From Desulfonatronum sp. SC1 (GTDB lineage: Bacteria > Desulfobacterota > Desulfovibrionia > Desulfovibrionales > Desulfonatronaceae), in NCBI RefSeq assembly GCF_003046795.1, contig NZ_PZKN01000034.1, positions 1 through 43,020 on the forward strand: DNA of 43,020 bases. The letters run 5' to 3'. The first letter of the stretch is position 1. Each line of letters opens with the position of its first letter. The position numbers and the translations under genes are program-made. Positions 1-9,203 of this stretch are shown piece after piece. The notes beneath the pieces were generated by a model, which made no database searches, was not told the origin of the DNA, and saw nothing but the letters and a program-made list of their open reading frames with translations.

Positions 1-102
1 GCTGAGTCGGTGGGGATGGTCCGGGGGAGTGAGAGTGGAGGGGCGAGTGTGGAAAAGCAAGGGCTTCGCCCTGAGCGGGAAGTCCTTGCCGTGTCTTGAG
101 GA

Positions 103-525
103 TTACTGCGTGTCAGGCTTGGCGGCCTTGTCCAGGTGGGCCAGGAAGGCTTCCAGGGAATCGGCTTTGATCAGGCTGACGGAAAGCCCCTTGAGGGCGC
201 CGAGATCCTCGATAGCGCTGAGCTTACCCGTGAGCCCCATGGGGATGTGATCGAACTTGGCAAGTACAAGGTCCAGGATGGTTGAGCGGACTCCCTCAAC
301 CTGGCCTTCGCTCCTGCCTTCAATCTTGCCTTCATCCCAACCCCGCCGCATCCATTGATCCGCGAGCGTATTCATAATGTCCTTACCTCCTTGGGGAAGC
401 ATGGTTAAGGCGTGTTCGTAGTCTTCTTGTTTCAACCGTTCCGTGGCCTTGGAGAGATACGTCAGGAAAACGACGATATACTCCATGGCCTCCCTGGGCT
501 CCAGGCTTTCAAATGCGGTCTGGGG
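103..525 (-). pseudogene. Rpn-family recombination-promoting nuclease / putative transposase, C-terminal remnant
   Basis: Reading the minus strand from about 525, the frame gives a stretch ending FESLEPREAMEYIVVFLTYL, then a segment with LPQGGKD, a helical Glu/Gly/Arg-rich linker and a C-terminal GLTGKLSAIEDLGALKGL block. This is the usual C-terminal third of Rpn (PD-(D/E)XK, Transposase_31) proteins, which are normally about 300 residues. An in-frame TGA lies just upstream of the matching region and the whole nuclease domain is absent, so this is a truncated relic although an ATG at 486 leaves 127 codons open. A second, more decayed copy of the same 3' region lies at about 10,037-10,270 in the same orientation. 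Certain that it is Rpn-like; less certain where the break point is. Confidence 0.7.
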
Positions 526-582
526 TCAGGTCGTGTATTTTGATTTCTTGCGAGGGAAGCTGGATACATGGCAAGATTACTT

Positions 583-877
583 CGGATTGATTAAATTTCC
601 TGGCACCATCTATCATGTGATTGCTCGGGGGCCATTTCTCCGGAAGATGACCGTATTCACTGCAATTCCTCGGCTCCAACGCTTTGCGCTGCGACTTTCC
701 CCAGACACTCATTTCCCGGAACGGCAGTCAAAGCCGAGCCGGAACAAGGCCATCGCAGCAGCCCACATTGACCACGGTTGCTCCCGGCAGTCGATCACCG
801 CGCATCTCGGCCTTCATTACGCTACTGTCAGCGGAATCATCAAAAAAGAACGAAATACATCAAATAGCAAGACCTGA
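583..877 (+). pseudogene. REP-associated (Y1/IS200-like) tyrosine transposase, decayed fragment
   Basis: The translation contains IKFPGTIYHVIARG, the signature start of Y1_Tnp/REP-associated transposases. Later, in the same overall stretch, comes TAHLGLHYATVSGIIKKE, a C-terminal helix-turn-helix typical of the same family. Between them the frame changes (a DDRIH-like stretch appears in another frame) and most of the catalytic domain is missing: about 95 codons remain of a normal 200-300. The two ends without the middle show internal deletion plus frameshifts. It lies beside the Rpn remnant, so two different transposase relics are stacked at the left edge of the island. Confidence 0.65.
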
Positions 878-968
878 ACCCAGACACTGTAATGTACTTT
901 TGCAAGCATGCTTCCAATATAATCTAAACATTTTAGCATATTGCAGCATGACTGAATAACACAAAAGG

Positions 969-1991
969 CTATTCATCCAGTAGCAGCATCAGCACGCCGG
1001 GTAGAGACTGTGTTTCAGGCCATCTGGCCACCGGCAGAATCGGAAAGCCGCCCGGTGCGCCGATGGCCGCGGCTTTTATCAGTTCAGGATGGAGCATGGT
1101 AAAACGGTTGGCAAAAGCCCCGGAAGCTGAATAGCCCATCATGAAAACCTTGTCTTCGGTGGCAATGCCCATAGTGCTCAGACGTTCTCTGGCATCGTCG
1201 ATCATTGCGATCAATTGCAGATCGATGCGTTCAAGGCCTTCTATCGTACTGGTCATGGTGTTCCAGTTCAGGGCGTGGGTATACAGGTCCCTGATCGGTA
1301 GATCATGGAGATACGGGCGAGGGAATGCGGGCATCAACACCGGAGAGCCGAGCGCCCGTGCGTGGAAATTAAGCCCATACATCATTGAAAGTGCAACTTG
1401 ATCATGTACGGTAGGATCATCGTCAGGGTATCCGGTGTTGTTCGGTTCAACCAGCAGGACCGCTTGCGATGGCCGAGGGTTGTCCGGGATCAGCAAATAG
1501 TAGGGCCAGTAAAAATTCCTGGAAGATTGTTCCGGCGTGATTCGAATGATTTGATAATCCTGGGCGTATGCATTCCCGGGATTGCCGCTCTCTCTGAAGA
1601 ATTGAACGACATCCAAGCGCATTTGTTCGGTTATTTCATGCCCCACGCCAGGATAAAGCACAAACATGCTGTCGCATCCAACTGCGTCGTATATCTGTCG
1701 GGCTCGTGGCCACCTTTCGATGGGGACAGAGCCAAAATAGTTTCGCGTTGTCAGGTTGCCCTTCTCGGGCTGGTAGCGATCACCCGTATGGGTATCCATG
1801 TCGTTGTCATCCAATGCCCCCATGTAGAGGAATAGAGGGACGGATTTCAACGCATCCAGATTGAATGGCTTGCCGGTAAGCTGTTCGACGTCGGCAATAC
1901 CAACGGGATAGAGCAGTTCGGCTCCGTGTGAGACGATAGGCTGAAAGAAGGCGAGAACTATTGAGATAATGGAGAGTAACAGTCTTTTCAT
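969..1991 (-). CDS. Secreted alpha/beta hydrolase with apparently permuted halves and LDE C-terminal tail
   Basis: I chose the ATG at 1991 because AGGACAGG lies just upstream; an earlier ATG at 2015 overlaps the stop of the previous gene. From there the protein is 340 residues and begins with a signal peptide (MKRLLLSIISIV...SHGA). Counting from the 2015 ATG, the first half (about 34-141) has YPVGIADVEQLTGKP, an acid-loop-like LFLYMGALDDND and YPGVGHE with a likely catalytic His126. The second half (about 165-331) has the oxyanion/strand region and the nucleophile elbow GYSASG (Ser296). In canonical hydrolases the Ser half comes first, so the order here is Asp-His-Ser. The protein ends SLPGVLMLLLDE, the tail shared with two neighbours. 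It starts 16 bp after the giant gene and is probably cotranscribed. Substrate unknown; esterase or peptidase-like activity is an inference. Confidence 0.8.
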   Translation of the reverse strand: MKRLLLSIISIVLAFFQPIVSHGAELLYPVGIADVEQLTGKPFNLDALKSVPLFLYMGALDDNDMDTHTGDRYQPEKGNLTTRNYFGSVPIERWPRARQIYDAVGCDSMFVLYPGVGHEITEQMRLDVVQFFRESGNPGNAYAQDYQIIRITPEQSSRNFYWPYYLLIPDNPRPSQAVLLVEPNNTGYPDDDPTVHDQVALSMMYGLNFHARALGSPVLMPAFPRPYLHDLPIRDLYTHALNWNTMTSTIEGLERIDLQLIAMIDDARERLSTMGIATEDKVFMMGYSASGAFANRFTMLHPELIKAAAIGAPGGFPILPVARWPETQSLPGVLMLLLDE

Positions 1992-2007
1992 AGGGCACCT
2001 GTCCTGT

Positions 2008-5000
2008 TTATTCATCCAGCAGGAGCATCATCACGCCGGGCAGGGTCTTGGGCAAATCGCCAACGTATTGCGCTGTGACTGTCCTGTTGCCGTTCATGGT
2101 CACGGTGCAGGTTCTGGCGGAATGGTTAGTGGATTTGCATCCGGTCCAACTGTTAAACATTGCTCCACCACTGACGGCTGGCGCAGTCAGGGTTATGGAC
2201 GTGTCAGGAGTAATGCCCGCCATGGTGTAGTAGGTCGTCCCGCCGTAGACACTTGGACTGCCTAAGATTATAACTCCGGATGTGCCCAAAGAGCTTACCG
2301 TCAAAGTGTAGGTTGTCGGCGGCAGATTCTTATAGGTTGCCGTCACCGATACGTTCGCTGCCGACATGGTCACCGCGGTGGACGCATTGTACTCTTCGGC
2401 CACATGGCCCACGTCCCCGGTCCACTTTTCGAACACCTGGCCCTCGGGCGGAGCGTTGGCCTGGATGGGTACCACGGTTCCTGAGGCATACTGGCCGGAG
2501 CCGGTACCATTATTAACAGTCAGGGTGTAGGCTTCACTATCTGGGGAGAGCAGTATAGCATTGATTCCGGTTCGAGGCTCACCAGAAATAACGATTACTT
2601 CGTCAGGAAGTTCAAAAATTGATTTAGCATTGAATAGTGCAGGCTCATATTTGTCAGACAAATCCAGAAATGAAATGAAGTATGTGCCACCCAGCAAGTC
2701 ACCAATTTCGTAATTACCATGAATATCTGTATATGTATCTCTTGAAAATATAAGATGATGATCGCTGGACCACTTTGAAGCCGTAACGTGAACACCTGAT
2801 AATGGATCTCCATCGGTATTTGTAACGTTTCCCTGGATACGTGCTGGAATATTAAAAAGTCCTAAAGTATGTGTTCTTTTGATCTCTCCACCGGATCCTT
2901 TGAGAGCAAAACTATGATCGCCGACACTCATATTGGATTGTGGTGTGAGTTGCAAAATAGACTGCGATCCTGGTAGGACAGAATTTGGAGAAAAATGGGC
3001 ATCAATGCCTGGAGGCGGATTTTCCAGACTCAAGGTAACAGAAGCATCGAAGTCATTCTGGGGAATCACATCAATAAGATAAGCGCCCGTCTCTCCTGCT
3101 TTCAAAGAGAGCGTGCTAGGTGTAACCTGCAAAATGAAACTTGGCACTGGAATTGAGTATTCAAAGTTAATGACTTTATTGCTGATATATCCTGGCCCGT
3201 CTACTGCTTCAATTTCAAGCTGATTATTCCCGACTGCAGGACTAACCTGCACTGTAAACGCACCTGAGTTTTCATCCAAACTTAACGACTGCCAATCGCC
3301 TGAATTGAGACGAATACGAGCGCTTGAAACATAACTGGGGTCAGTGACACGTCCTGACAATTCTATAGTAGATGCATGAACTGCATTACCTTCGGAAAGA
3401 TTATTAAGAAAAATTGATGGTCCTTCAGTGTCCCATGGAGAAAAAACTTTTACTGAGCCTGAGTTGTCCACAGCCCATATTAGGGATTTTGCTGGCTGTT
3501 TGATTGCTTCAACCCAATTGGTATTCATACCAAAAGACAAATGTGTGCCATCCTGGTTCCATATTTTTATCCCATCTCCTTTGCTGGAAGAAATCAGTCG
3601 ACCGTCTTCGAGCCAATGGAGGCTTGCGACATGCCGGTCATGGCCGGTAAAGGAGTATAATTCTTGACCATTATTATTATATATAAATATTGGTGTATGT
3701 CCATAAAGGCCATAGTGATCGGTTCCAACAGCTAATTTTGAACCATCAGGGCTGAACGACAATGATTGAACCCGTTCAATAGGATAAATTGTTCCAGTTA
3801 ACATATTGTTATTGTTGTAAATTTTAACAATAGGATCGACTTCCCACACAGGTCCAACAGGGTTTTCAACATAACTATACGGAGCTTCAGCTTTATAATT
3901 TGTTGGAGACCATGCGATAGATGAAATATCCGTTTGGAATGTTGAGAAATTATTTGCTGGAGTCGACGACGAAATGCTCCATATTCTGGACCTACCGCCA
4001 ATACTATCGTACCAATCCTCGCCTGTCATTATATATTGAGAATCATGGCTCCATATGATATTATATGGATCTTCATATGAATCATTCGTCATTTTTTTAT
4101 TGTATACAGTATACTCGTTTTGGTTTGCTCCTGTTTTAAAAATTGTAATACCTGGCCTTGTGCTTGTGAAATATCCTCTCCAGCCAACTGCTAAATATTC
4201 ACCGTTAGGTGACCAAGACACACTAATAGCTCTGTTAGTGTTAGTTGCAGATTGTTGAAGAACAGCTATTGGTATCCACGTTTCAGGAAGTATTGTATTG
4301 CTAATATCATAAATCTTGACATAATTGCCATCAAGCGAAGCTAAACTCATTCCGTCAGGAGAAATTGCAATCTTTCCTGTCCCTTTCCGTGTGTTTGAGT
4401 GAATAGCATGAGAAATCGATGTGAACGGCTGTATATTGAGTGCTGGTTGGCATCCTGCAACAACATGATGAAAAAAAGTTACATTACTTTGCATGCTTTC
4501 AATCGATATTGATAATTCAGCTGTTTGGTCTACTTCCAAAAAAACTCGAAATTGGCCTCTATGGTTCGAACGTGTAGATAGTGGATTTCCGCTTTTATCC
4601 CAATCTCTAACAACTCCATTCCATAAATTTCCATTCGATTTATATCTCACGGTAATTTTAACGTCTTTGTTTTGAGCTGGATCACCGTTCATAAGCTTCA
4701 AAAGTCCATTAATCTCATAAGTTGAACTATCTTGGTTGCAACTCCCAAGCGAAAAAGGATAGCTGATCTTAACATCACAATCCACAACATTAACTCTAGC
4801 AATTTTCATTGAATATCCAGATGCAATTGTACCAACATCATACTGGCCAATTTGACCTTTAGGCGTCCAAGTACTTGTAGCCATGGCAGGATCACCATAT
4901 GATGAAGATATTATTTCTGGAGGCACATTGGATACTGGAGTTGTATAGCTTGACGTTTGGGAAAAATAGCCCCCATTATCTAAATCTACGAAAGAAACTT

Positions 5001-6579
5001 CACGGTTTTCGATGAAGGCATTGTCTTGAACTACGGCAGCATAGAGAGTTATTGATTCATGGTTACATATTGAAACAGAATCAGGAAATGCCCATAAATG
5101 TAAGTCATCTGTCAGTGGTAATTGTTCTTTTATTGAGAATACATTGCTTTGAGCAGATATTGAAGTGTTAGAGGTTGATGTAACACGAAGAATGCAATTA
5201 ACTGATACTGGGGATGCGGCTTTCCAGTTGAATGATCCATTATTAGCAAAAGAAGGATTGAGTACAGACCAACTAGATCCTCCATCTCGACTTAATTCGA
5301 TTTTAACATAACTTCCAACATTTCCGACATTTCCCCATTTCAAAGGAATTGTTGTGCCAACAGTATAAGATGAATTGGATGCGGGAGAGGTTATAGTTAT
5401 CTGCGGAGGAGTAGGGTCTACAATATCCTCAAAGATGACTTTACCGCTGGCGCTGTCAGTGCCGCCATTCAGACCTTGAGAGTAGATATTGTAATACATC
5501 TCTCCATGATCTAGCCAATCTTGGTTCAGGTTGATGACAACATCATGAGTAACAGCATAGCTTGTTTTATCTATATTCAACTCATTGCCATCTGGGGTTA
5601 ATCCCCAATAAAATGATCCTGTCGACAATTTGTCAGTGTCCCAGCTCACTGTAACTGCACTGGCTAAAGGTAAATACACAGCAGAAACATCGGTGATAGA
5701 TGTTGATGCATTTACCTGCTGGTCCAAATTAGATAAAGTTCCAGAGTGCATTTTTATCATAAAAAAGAATAGTGGTGGTCGTTGGTATGCCTCGACTATT
5801 GCTTTTTTTGAATCCGGAGGGTAGTAATTATTACCATTTAAATATATGTCAAAGTATTGTTTTTTTATTTTAAAAACTTTTTGATCACCTGGTTTGAGAT
5901 TTGAGAATGTGAAATGAAATGGGTCTAAAATAGACACCTTAACATCAAATGATGTAATCGATGCGGAAGTAATATCATTATTTATTATAGACTGTATCCC
6001 TATGTAGACATCGTCTGAAAAAGATGAATAATTGTAACCGACATGCAACTTAAAATCAGCACTAACTTCACGTTCATTACTTAAAAATCTATTTACAGTT
6101 CCGTTTACAGTGAATGGAATTGTGTGCCAACTAATATTTAAACCAGAAATATTACACCCAGTAGTAGGATAATTAATTTGACATAGATTAAGAAATTTCT
6201 CATAACCTGTCATCCCATTTCCAATAAATTTGGCAACTTGGTGCATTAAAAATCCAGGAATATCAATTACTGACAACATGCTCAAGAAGAATGGAAAACC
6301 ATCACTTGATGTTTTCTTTGGAAAAATTTCATTTATATAATATACTTGACCATTTATATGAATGCCATTCTCATCAAATAACAATTTATCTCCCGAATCA
6401 ATTGTTATGTACCCAGTTGAATGATTATCAGATGTATATTCAATATATTCAGCTGTTATACTCAAACTAGTGCCAATAAAAGAAATAACTGTTGGAGCAA
6501 TACTTGTTTGTGCATAAACATGTACTGTGTTGATATCTATAAAAAAACTCAGTAAAAGTATAAATAAATATTTTTTCAT
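2008..6579 (-). CDS. Giant secreted multidomain protein (Ig-like, WD40-like, carboxypeptidase-regulatory and InlB-type repeats) with LDE tail
   Basis: The start is the ATG at 6579, placed by GGAGG about 6 nt upstream; a TTG at 6591 overlaps that ribosome site and is rejected. About 1,523 residues. A signal peptide (MKKYLFILLLSFF, cleavage near VYAQ) is followed by about 300 unassigned residues. Next come an Ig/fibronectin-like region (about 310-490), WD40-like blades (about 750-1050; SWSPNGEYLAVGW, SFSPDGSKLAVGTD, GDGIKIWNQDG), two further Ig-like domains (about 1055-1245) and a carboxypeptidase-regulatory-like domain (about 1250-1330). Two InlB-type bacterial repeats (about 1355-1510, with the KWTGD and SWTGC signatures) precede the tail TLPGVMMLLLDE. 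The architecture suggests a surface or extracellular adhesin/binding protein. The 5' 3.5 kb is markedly AT-rich compared with the rest of the window, a sign of transfer. No enzyme motif was seen. Confidence 0.85.
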   Translation of the reverse strand: MKKYLFILLLSFFIDINTVHVYAQTSIAPTVISFIGTSLSITAEYIEYTSDNHSTGYITIDSGDKLLFDENGIHINGQVYYINEIFPKKTSSDGFPFFLSMLSVIDIPGFLMHQVAKFIGNGMTGYEKFLNLCQINYPTTGCNISGLNISWHTIPFTVNGTVNRFLSNEREVSADFKLHVGYNYSSFSDDVYIGIQSIINNDITSASITSFDVKVSILDPFHFTFSNLKPGDQKVFKIKKQYFDIYLNGNNYYPPDSKKAIVEAYQRPPLFFFMIKMHSGTLSNLDQQVNASTSITDVSAVYLPLASAVTVSWDTDKLSTGSFYWGLTPDGNELNIDKTSYAVTHDVVINLNQDWLDHGEMYYNIYSQGLNGGTDSASGKVIFEDIVDPTPPQITITSPASNSSYTVGTTIPLKWGNVGNVGSYVKIELSRDGGSSWSVLNPSFANNGSFNWKAASPVSVNCILRVTSTSNTSISAQSNVFSIKEQLPLTDDLHLWAFPDSVSICNHESITLYAAVVQDNAFIENREVSFVDLDNGGYFSQTSSYTTPVSNVPPEIISSSYGDPAMATSTWTPKGQIGQYDVGTIASGYSMKIARVNVVDCDVKISYPFSLGSCNQDSSTYEINGLLKLMNGDPAQNKDVKITVRYKSNGNLWNGVVRDWDKSGNPLSTRSNHRGQFRVFLEVDQTAELSISIESMQSNVTFFHHVVAGCQPALNIQPFTSISHAIHSNTRKGTGKIAISPDGMSLASLDGNYVKIYDISNTILPETWIPIAVLQQSATNTNRAISVSWSPNGEYLAVGWRGYFTSTRPGITIFKTGANQNEYTVYNKKMTNDSYEDPYNIIWSHDSQYIMTGEDWYDSIGGRSRIWSISSSTPANNFSTFQTDISSIAWSPTNYKAEAPYSYVENPVGPVWEVDPIVKIYNNNNMLTGTIYPIERVQSLSFSPDGSKLAVGTDHYGLYGHTPIFIYNNNGQELYSFTGHDRHVASLHWLEDGRLISSSKGDGIKIWNQDGTHLSFGMNTNWVEAIKQPAKSLIWAVDNSGSVKVFSPWDTEGPSIFLNNLSEGNAVHASTIELSGRVTDPSYVSSARIRLNSGDWQSLSLDENSGAFTVQVSPAVGNNQLEIEAVDGPGYISNKVINFEYSIPVPSFILQVTPSTLSLKAGETGAYLIDVIPQNDFDASVTLSLENPPPGIDAHFSPNSVLPGSQSILQLTPQSNMSVGDHSFALKGSGGEIKRTHTLGLFNIPARIQGNVTNTDGDPLSGVHVTASKWSSDHHLIFSRDTYTDIHGNYEIGDLLGGTYFISFLDLSDKYEPALFNAKSIFELPDEVIVISGEPRTGINAILLSPDSEAYTLTVNNGTGSGQYASGTVVPIQANAPPEGQVFEKWTGDVGHVAEEYNASTAVTMSAANVSVTATYKNLPPTTYTLTVSSLGTSGVIILGSPSVYGGTTYYTMAGITPDTSITLTAPAVSGGAMFNSWTGCKSTNHSARTCTVTMNGNRTVTAQYVGDLPKTLPGVMMLLLDE

Positions 6580-6591
6580 TAAAACCTCCAA

Positions 6592-7001
6592 AAGAAATCT
6601 TACTACTAGAGAAGATTAAAAACGAAGAACAATTATCATTTATCTTATCTATAAAACGAACGTCCATTCCCGCCATACAGGCGAAAATGAGCGCTGTTCA
6701 TCACAATCGTTGTTTTCATGCTGTCGTTATGCCCTCGCATTACAAACGGGCTGGTTCAGCCCGGAGGCGGCCAGGTGCGGTTGTGGTCGTCAATATCGGT
6801 TTTCATTTTTTCCTCTCATAAGACAGAAGAAGTTGTCTCTCGCCAAGGCGTCCAGATTGCCTCACGCAAAGGCCCAGTGGCCGCCAAGGAAAAGATTCAC
6901 GAAAGCGCGGAAACGATGCTCTTTCGTGAAACCCGGCGTCCTGACGGGTTGAAAAAGCGCCTCTTCTTTGTGTTCTACTCGTATTGCTCGAATCAATACA
7001 A
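6592..7001. other. Intergenic stretch upstream of the giant gene, no supported gene
   Basis: No convincing gene was found on either strand. The segment nearest 6600 is AT-rich and, on the minus strand, probably carries the promoter and leader of the giant gene, but no well-spaced -35/-10 pair stands out. The plus strand has an open frame of about 134 codons (6718-7122) with no ribosome site and no recognisable motif, and it runs through the hairpin at 7002-7045; I regard it as non-coding. A short CGCC-ATACA-GGCG hairpin lies near 6670. Confidence 0.5.
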
Positions 7002-7045
7002 AAAACGCCCGTCGTTGCCGGGTGTTAGGCAATGGCGGGCGCTGA
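7002..7045 (-). terminator. Hairpin with T-run on the minus strand (possible Rho-independent terminator)
   Basis: The arms CGCCCGTCGTTGCC (from 7006) and GGCAATGGCGGGCG (to 7041) enclose an 8-nt loop. Read on the minus strand the second arm is followed by six T residues. As plus-strand RNA the stem is fully paired with two G-U wobbles; as minus-strand RNA it has two mismatches. No gene is seen on the minus strand immediately upstream, so it could be a second terminator behind the GLUG gene or belong to a lost gene. Confidence 0.5.
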
Positions 7046-7346
7046 TGGTCGAAACCTCTCCCTTGGTGATTGATAGGAAGTTCCGCCGCATGCTGCGATT
7101 ACCGTGTGGCGGAGGGAGATGATATACGGAAGAAGGAATTGGCACGAGAACTCTTATCTACTGGGGATTATCTTCTACCTCATTTCGATTCCGGCAGTCT
7201 TGAGAAAATTTTTGTTTTTCTTGCAGTTATTGGCGATCAGGTCAACCCATGCGTCGCCGTCTGCGTCGTCGTCTGAAGAAGCCATCCTGGCAAACGCCGC
7301 ACGAGGGACAAGTTCAGGCAGAGCGGTCCAAAAGCTATCCAAAATG

Positions 7347-7375
7347 AAAGGGCGGTCCCGATGGAACCGCCCCTT
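7347..7375 (-). terminator. Rho-independent terminator of the GLUG-repeat gene
   Basis: On the minus strand GGGCGGTTCC, an ATCG loop and GGACCGCCC are followed by TTTCATTTT. It lies 35 bp beyond the stop codon of the GLUG-repeat gene and points the same way. Confidence 0.75.
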
Positions 7376-7409
7376 ATGTGTTTTGTGACTGGAGAGGTAC
7401 TTGCCGGAA

Positions 7410-9203
7410 CTACTCATCCAAAATCAGCATCAACGCCATCGGCAGAACCTTGGGCCGAACATTGGCCGTAAGGTTGCGTTTTCTGGTGGCCGTGAAGGCG
7501 AACTGCTCATCCGTTGAGACCACGCAATAACCCGCAAGCCCCGGCCAGGTTTCGATCCAATTGGTCAAAAAAACACCCTGGTTTGACAGCAGGACGGTCA
7601 TGGTCACGTTGGCCCCGTGGTTGTATGGGCCCGAACCATTGACAGTCCCGTAACTCGCGGGCTTGGCCGCCCCTGCGATGGTGTACTGGCTCCGCACCGG
7701 GCTGAAATTGGCCCGCAGGGTGCGGTTGCCCGTGACCCTGAACGAGTACTGCGCATCGCAGGAAACCACGGTGCTGCCCTCGGTCCAGTTGACAAAGACA
7801 TATCCATGGTCGGGCGTGGCCGAGACCGTGACGGTTGAGCCATGAGCATAGGTTCCCGAACCGCTGACCGTGCCGCCGGTCCCGGCCGTGGGGGTCACGA
7901 TGTAGGTTGGATCTGTTGTGAATTGCTGGTTGCCCCCATAGCCCGTGCCTGCTGTATTCGTGGCATAAGCCCGAACATAATGGGTCGTGCCGGAAATCAG
8001 ACCGGTCAGGCTCGCCGTAAAGGCCCCGGTGGACGTGGCCGCCCCCAGGCCCGCGCAATCATCATCTGTGGTCGGGTTTTCAGTAGTCGCCCAGCACACG
8101 CCATGCTCTTCGGGATTAGAAGCGCCCATATAGGTAATGCTACCATACCCTGTGGCTGAATTGTGGGTGATGTCGTCCACGGCCTGTGTGGTCACCAAAG
8201 GAAAATCTGTGGGAGTAACTCCCCTGAGATACGGATATCCGCTGTTGGTGTCTCCGTCCATGGTCCAAGTGGCGTTGAAATCCCACGGATCATCCAGCCC
8301 CTCGGTACCTGTGTTCGTAAACGTAACAATACTCTTCATCTGCGCCGTGGTCTTGCCCGTACCGGCCGCGCTTGAAGTCTGGCCTGATGTCTGGGTGTCC
8401 CAGAAGGAATCGGTCACGGTGAGAGCAGCAGCAAGTAATCCCACCAGCCCGCCGACATTCGTTGTTCCTGTCACCGTCCCGGTGGAGTAGCTGCTGATTA
8501 CGGGTCCGGCACTATTAAGTCCCACCAGCCCGCCGACCTCGTCTGTTCCAGTCACGTTGCCGGTGGCGTAACTGTTAGTCACGGCACCGGAATTCATTCC
8601 CACCAGCCCGCCTACAGACTCGTTTCCATTTATCGCGGCAGTGGAATAGGAGCTGGTTATGGTGCCAGGAGTGACGGCAACAATGTTGCCTCCCACCAGC
8701 CCGCCGACACCATTATTTCCGGACACAGTGCCTGTAGAGTAGCAGTTGCTTAGTGTGACGCCGTCACTACTGCTCCCAGCCAGTCCACCAACAAGATTTT
8801 GGCCGGTAATAGCCACATTCGTCAGGCCGAGGTTTTTGATGGTCGCGCCTTCAGTGGCTCCGAACAGGCCCAGAAGATCTGCCCCTGGCCGGTTGATGAA
8901 CAGCCCGCTGATGGTATGCCCGTCGCCGTCGAAATTTCCGGTGAACGTGCTGATGGGCTCCCACCCCTCACCCACATTGTATGGGCCCACATCCAAATCA
9001 ATGTCGTTCATCAACTTGTATGACAACCCGAGAAATCCCCCCCTGATGGAATTGAGTTGCTCTGGTGTGGTGACCTGACAGGGAGGATCACCAGGAGTCC
9101 CTTCTCCAGTCATGTCGCCAGGACAACTCGACAGAGCCATTGCCGCGCCGGTCAGGGTCAGGAAAAGCATTGTCGTAAGGACAAGGAAAAGAAATTTCTT
9201 CAT
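7410..9203 (-). CDS. Secreted GLUG-repeat / InlB-repeat protein with LDE tail
   Basis: 597 residues with a signal peptide (MKKFLFLVLTTMLFLTL...AMAL). Residues about 30-110 (TTPEQLNSIRGG, FTGNFDGDGHTISGLFI) and about 110-270 form a right-handed beta-helix-like array of GLUG repeats (VGGLVG, NSYATGNVTG). A fibronectin-like domain follows at about 340-435 (GVCWATTENPTTDD, THYVRAYATNTAGTGYG). Two InlB-type bacterial repeats sit at about 437-585 (GSGTYAHGSTVTVSATP, VNWTEG). The protein ends KVLPMALMLILDE, the tail shared with the two proteins downstream. Start: ATG with GAGG 7 nt upstream, overlapping the stop of a 34-codon ORF. GLUG proteins are usually surface adhesins or peptidase-linked; no catalytic motif is seen. 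Base composition is GC-rich, unlike the giant gene. Confidence 0.88.
   Translation of the reverse strand: MKKFLFLVLTTMLFLTLTGAAMALSSCPGDMTGEGTPGDPPCQVTTPEQLNSIRGGFLGLSYKLMNDIDLDVGPYNVGEGWEPISTFTGNFDGDGHTISGLFINRPGADLLGLFGATEGATIKNLGLTNVAITGQNLVGGLAGSSSDGVTLSNCYSTGTVSGNNGVGGLVGGNIVAVTPGTITSSYSTAAINGNESVGGLVGMNSGAVTNSYATGNVTGTDEVGGLVGLNSAGPVISSYSTGTVTGTTNVGGLVGLLAAALTVTDSFWDTQTSGQTSSAAGTGKTTAQMKSIVTFTNTGTEGLDDPWDFNATWTMDGDTNSGYPYLRGVTPTDFPLVTTQAVDDITHNSATGYGSITYMGASNPEEHGVCWATTENPTTDDDCAGLGAATSTGAFTASLTGLISGTTHYVRAYATNTAGTGYGGNQQFTTDPTYIVTPTAGTGGTVSGSGTYAHGSTVTVSATPDHGYVFVNWTEGSTVVSCDAQYSFRVTGNRTLRANFSPVRSQYTIAGAAKPASYGTVNGSGPYNHGANVTMTVLLSNQGVFLTNWIETWPGLAGYCVVSTDEQFAFTATRKRNLTANVRPKVLPMALMLILDE

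Noticed and set aside
2008-2043. LP at the start of the shared tail considered as a sortase LPXTG-type signal
   Set aside because: There is no T-G after the proline, no following membrane segment and no basic tail; the motif ends at the stop codon.
7175-7417. Minus-strand frame with a DDDADGDAWVDL stretch that resembles a calcium-binding or dockerin loop
   Set aside because: It begins inside the end of the GLUG gene, crosses that gene's terminator and has no ribosome site; a single loop is not enough evidence.
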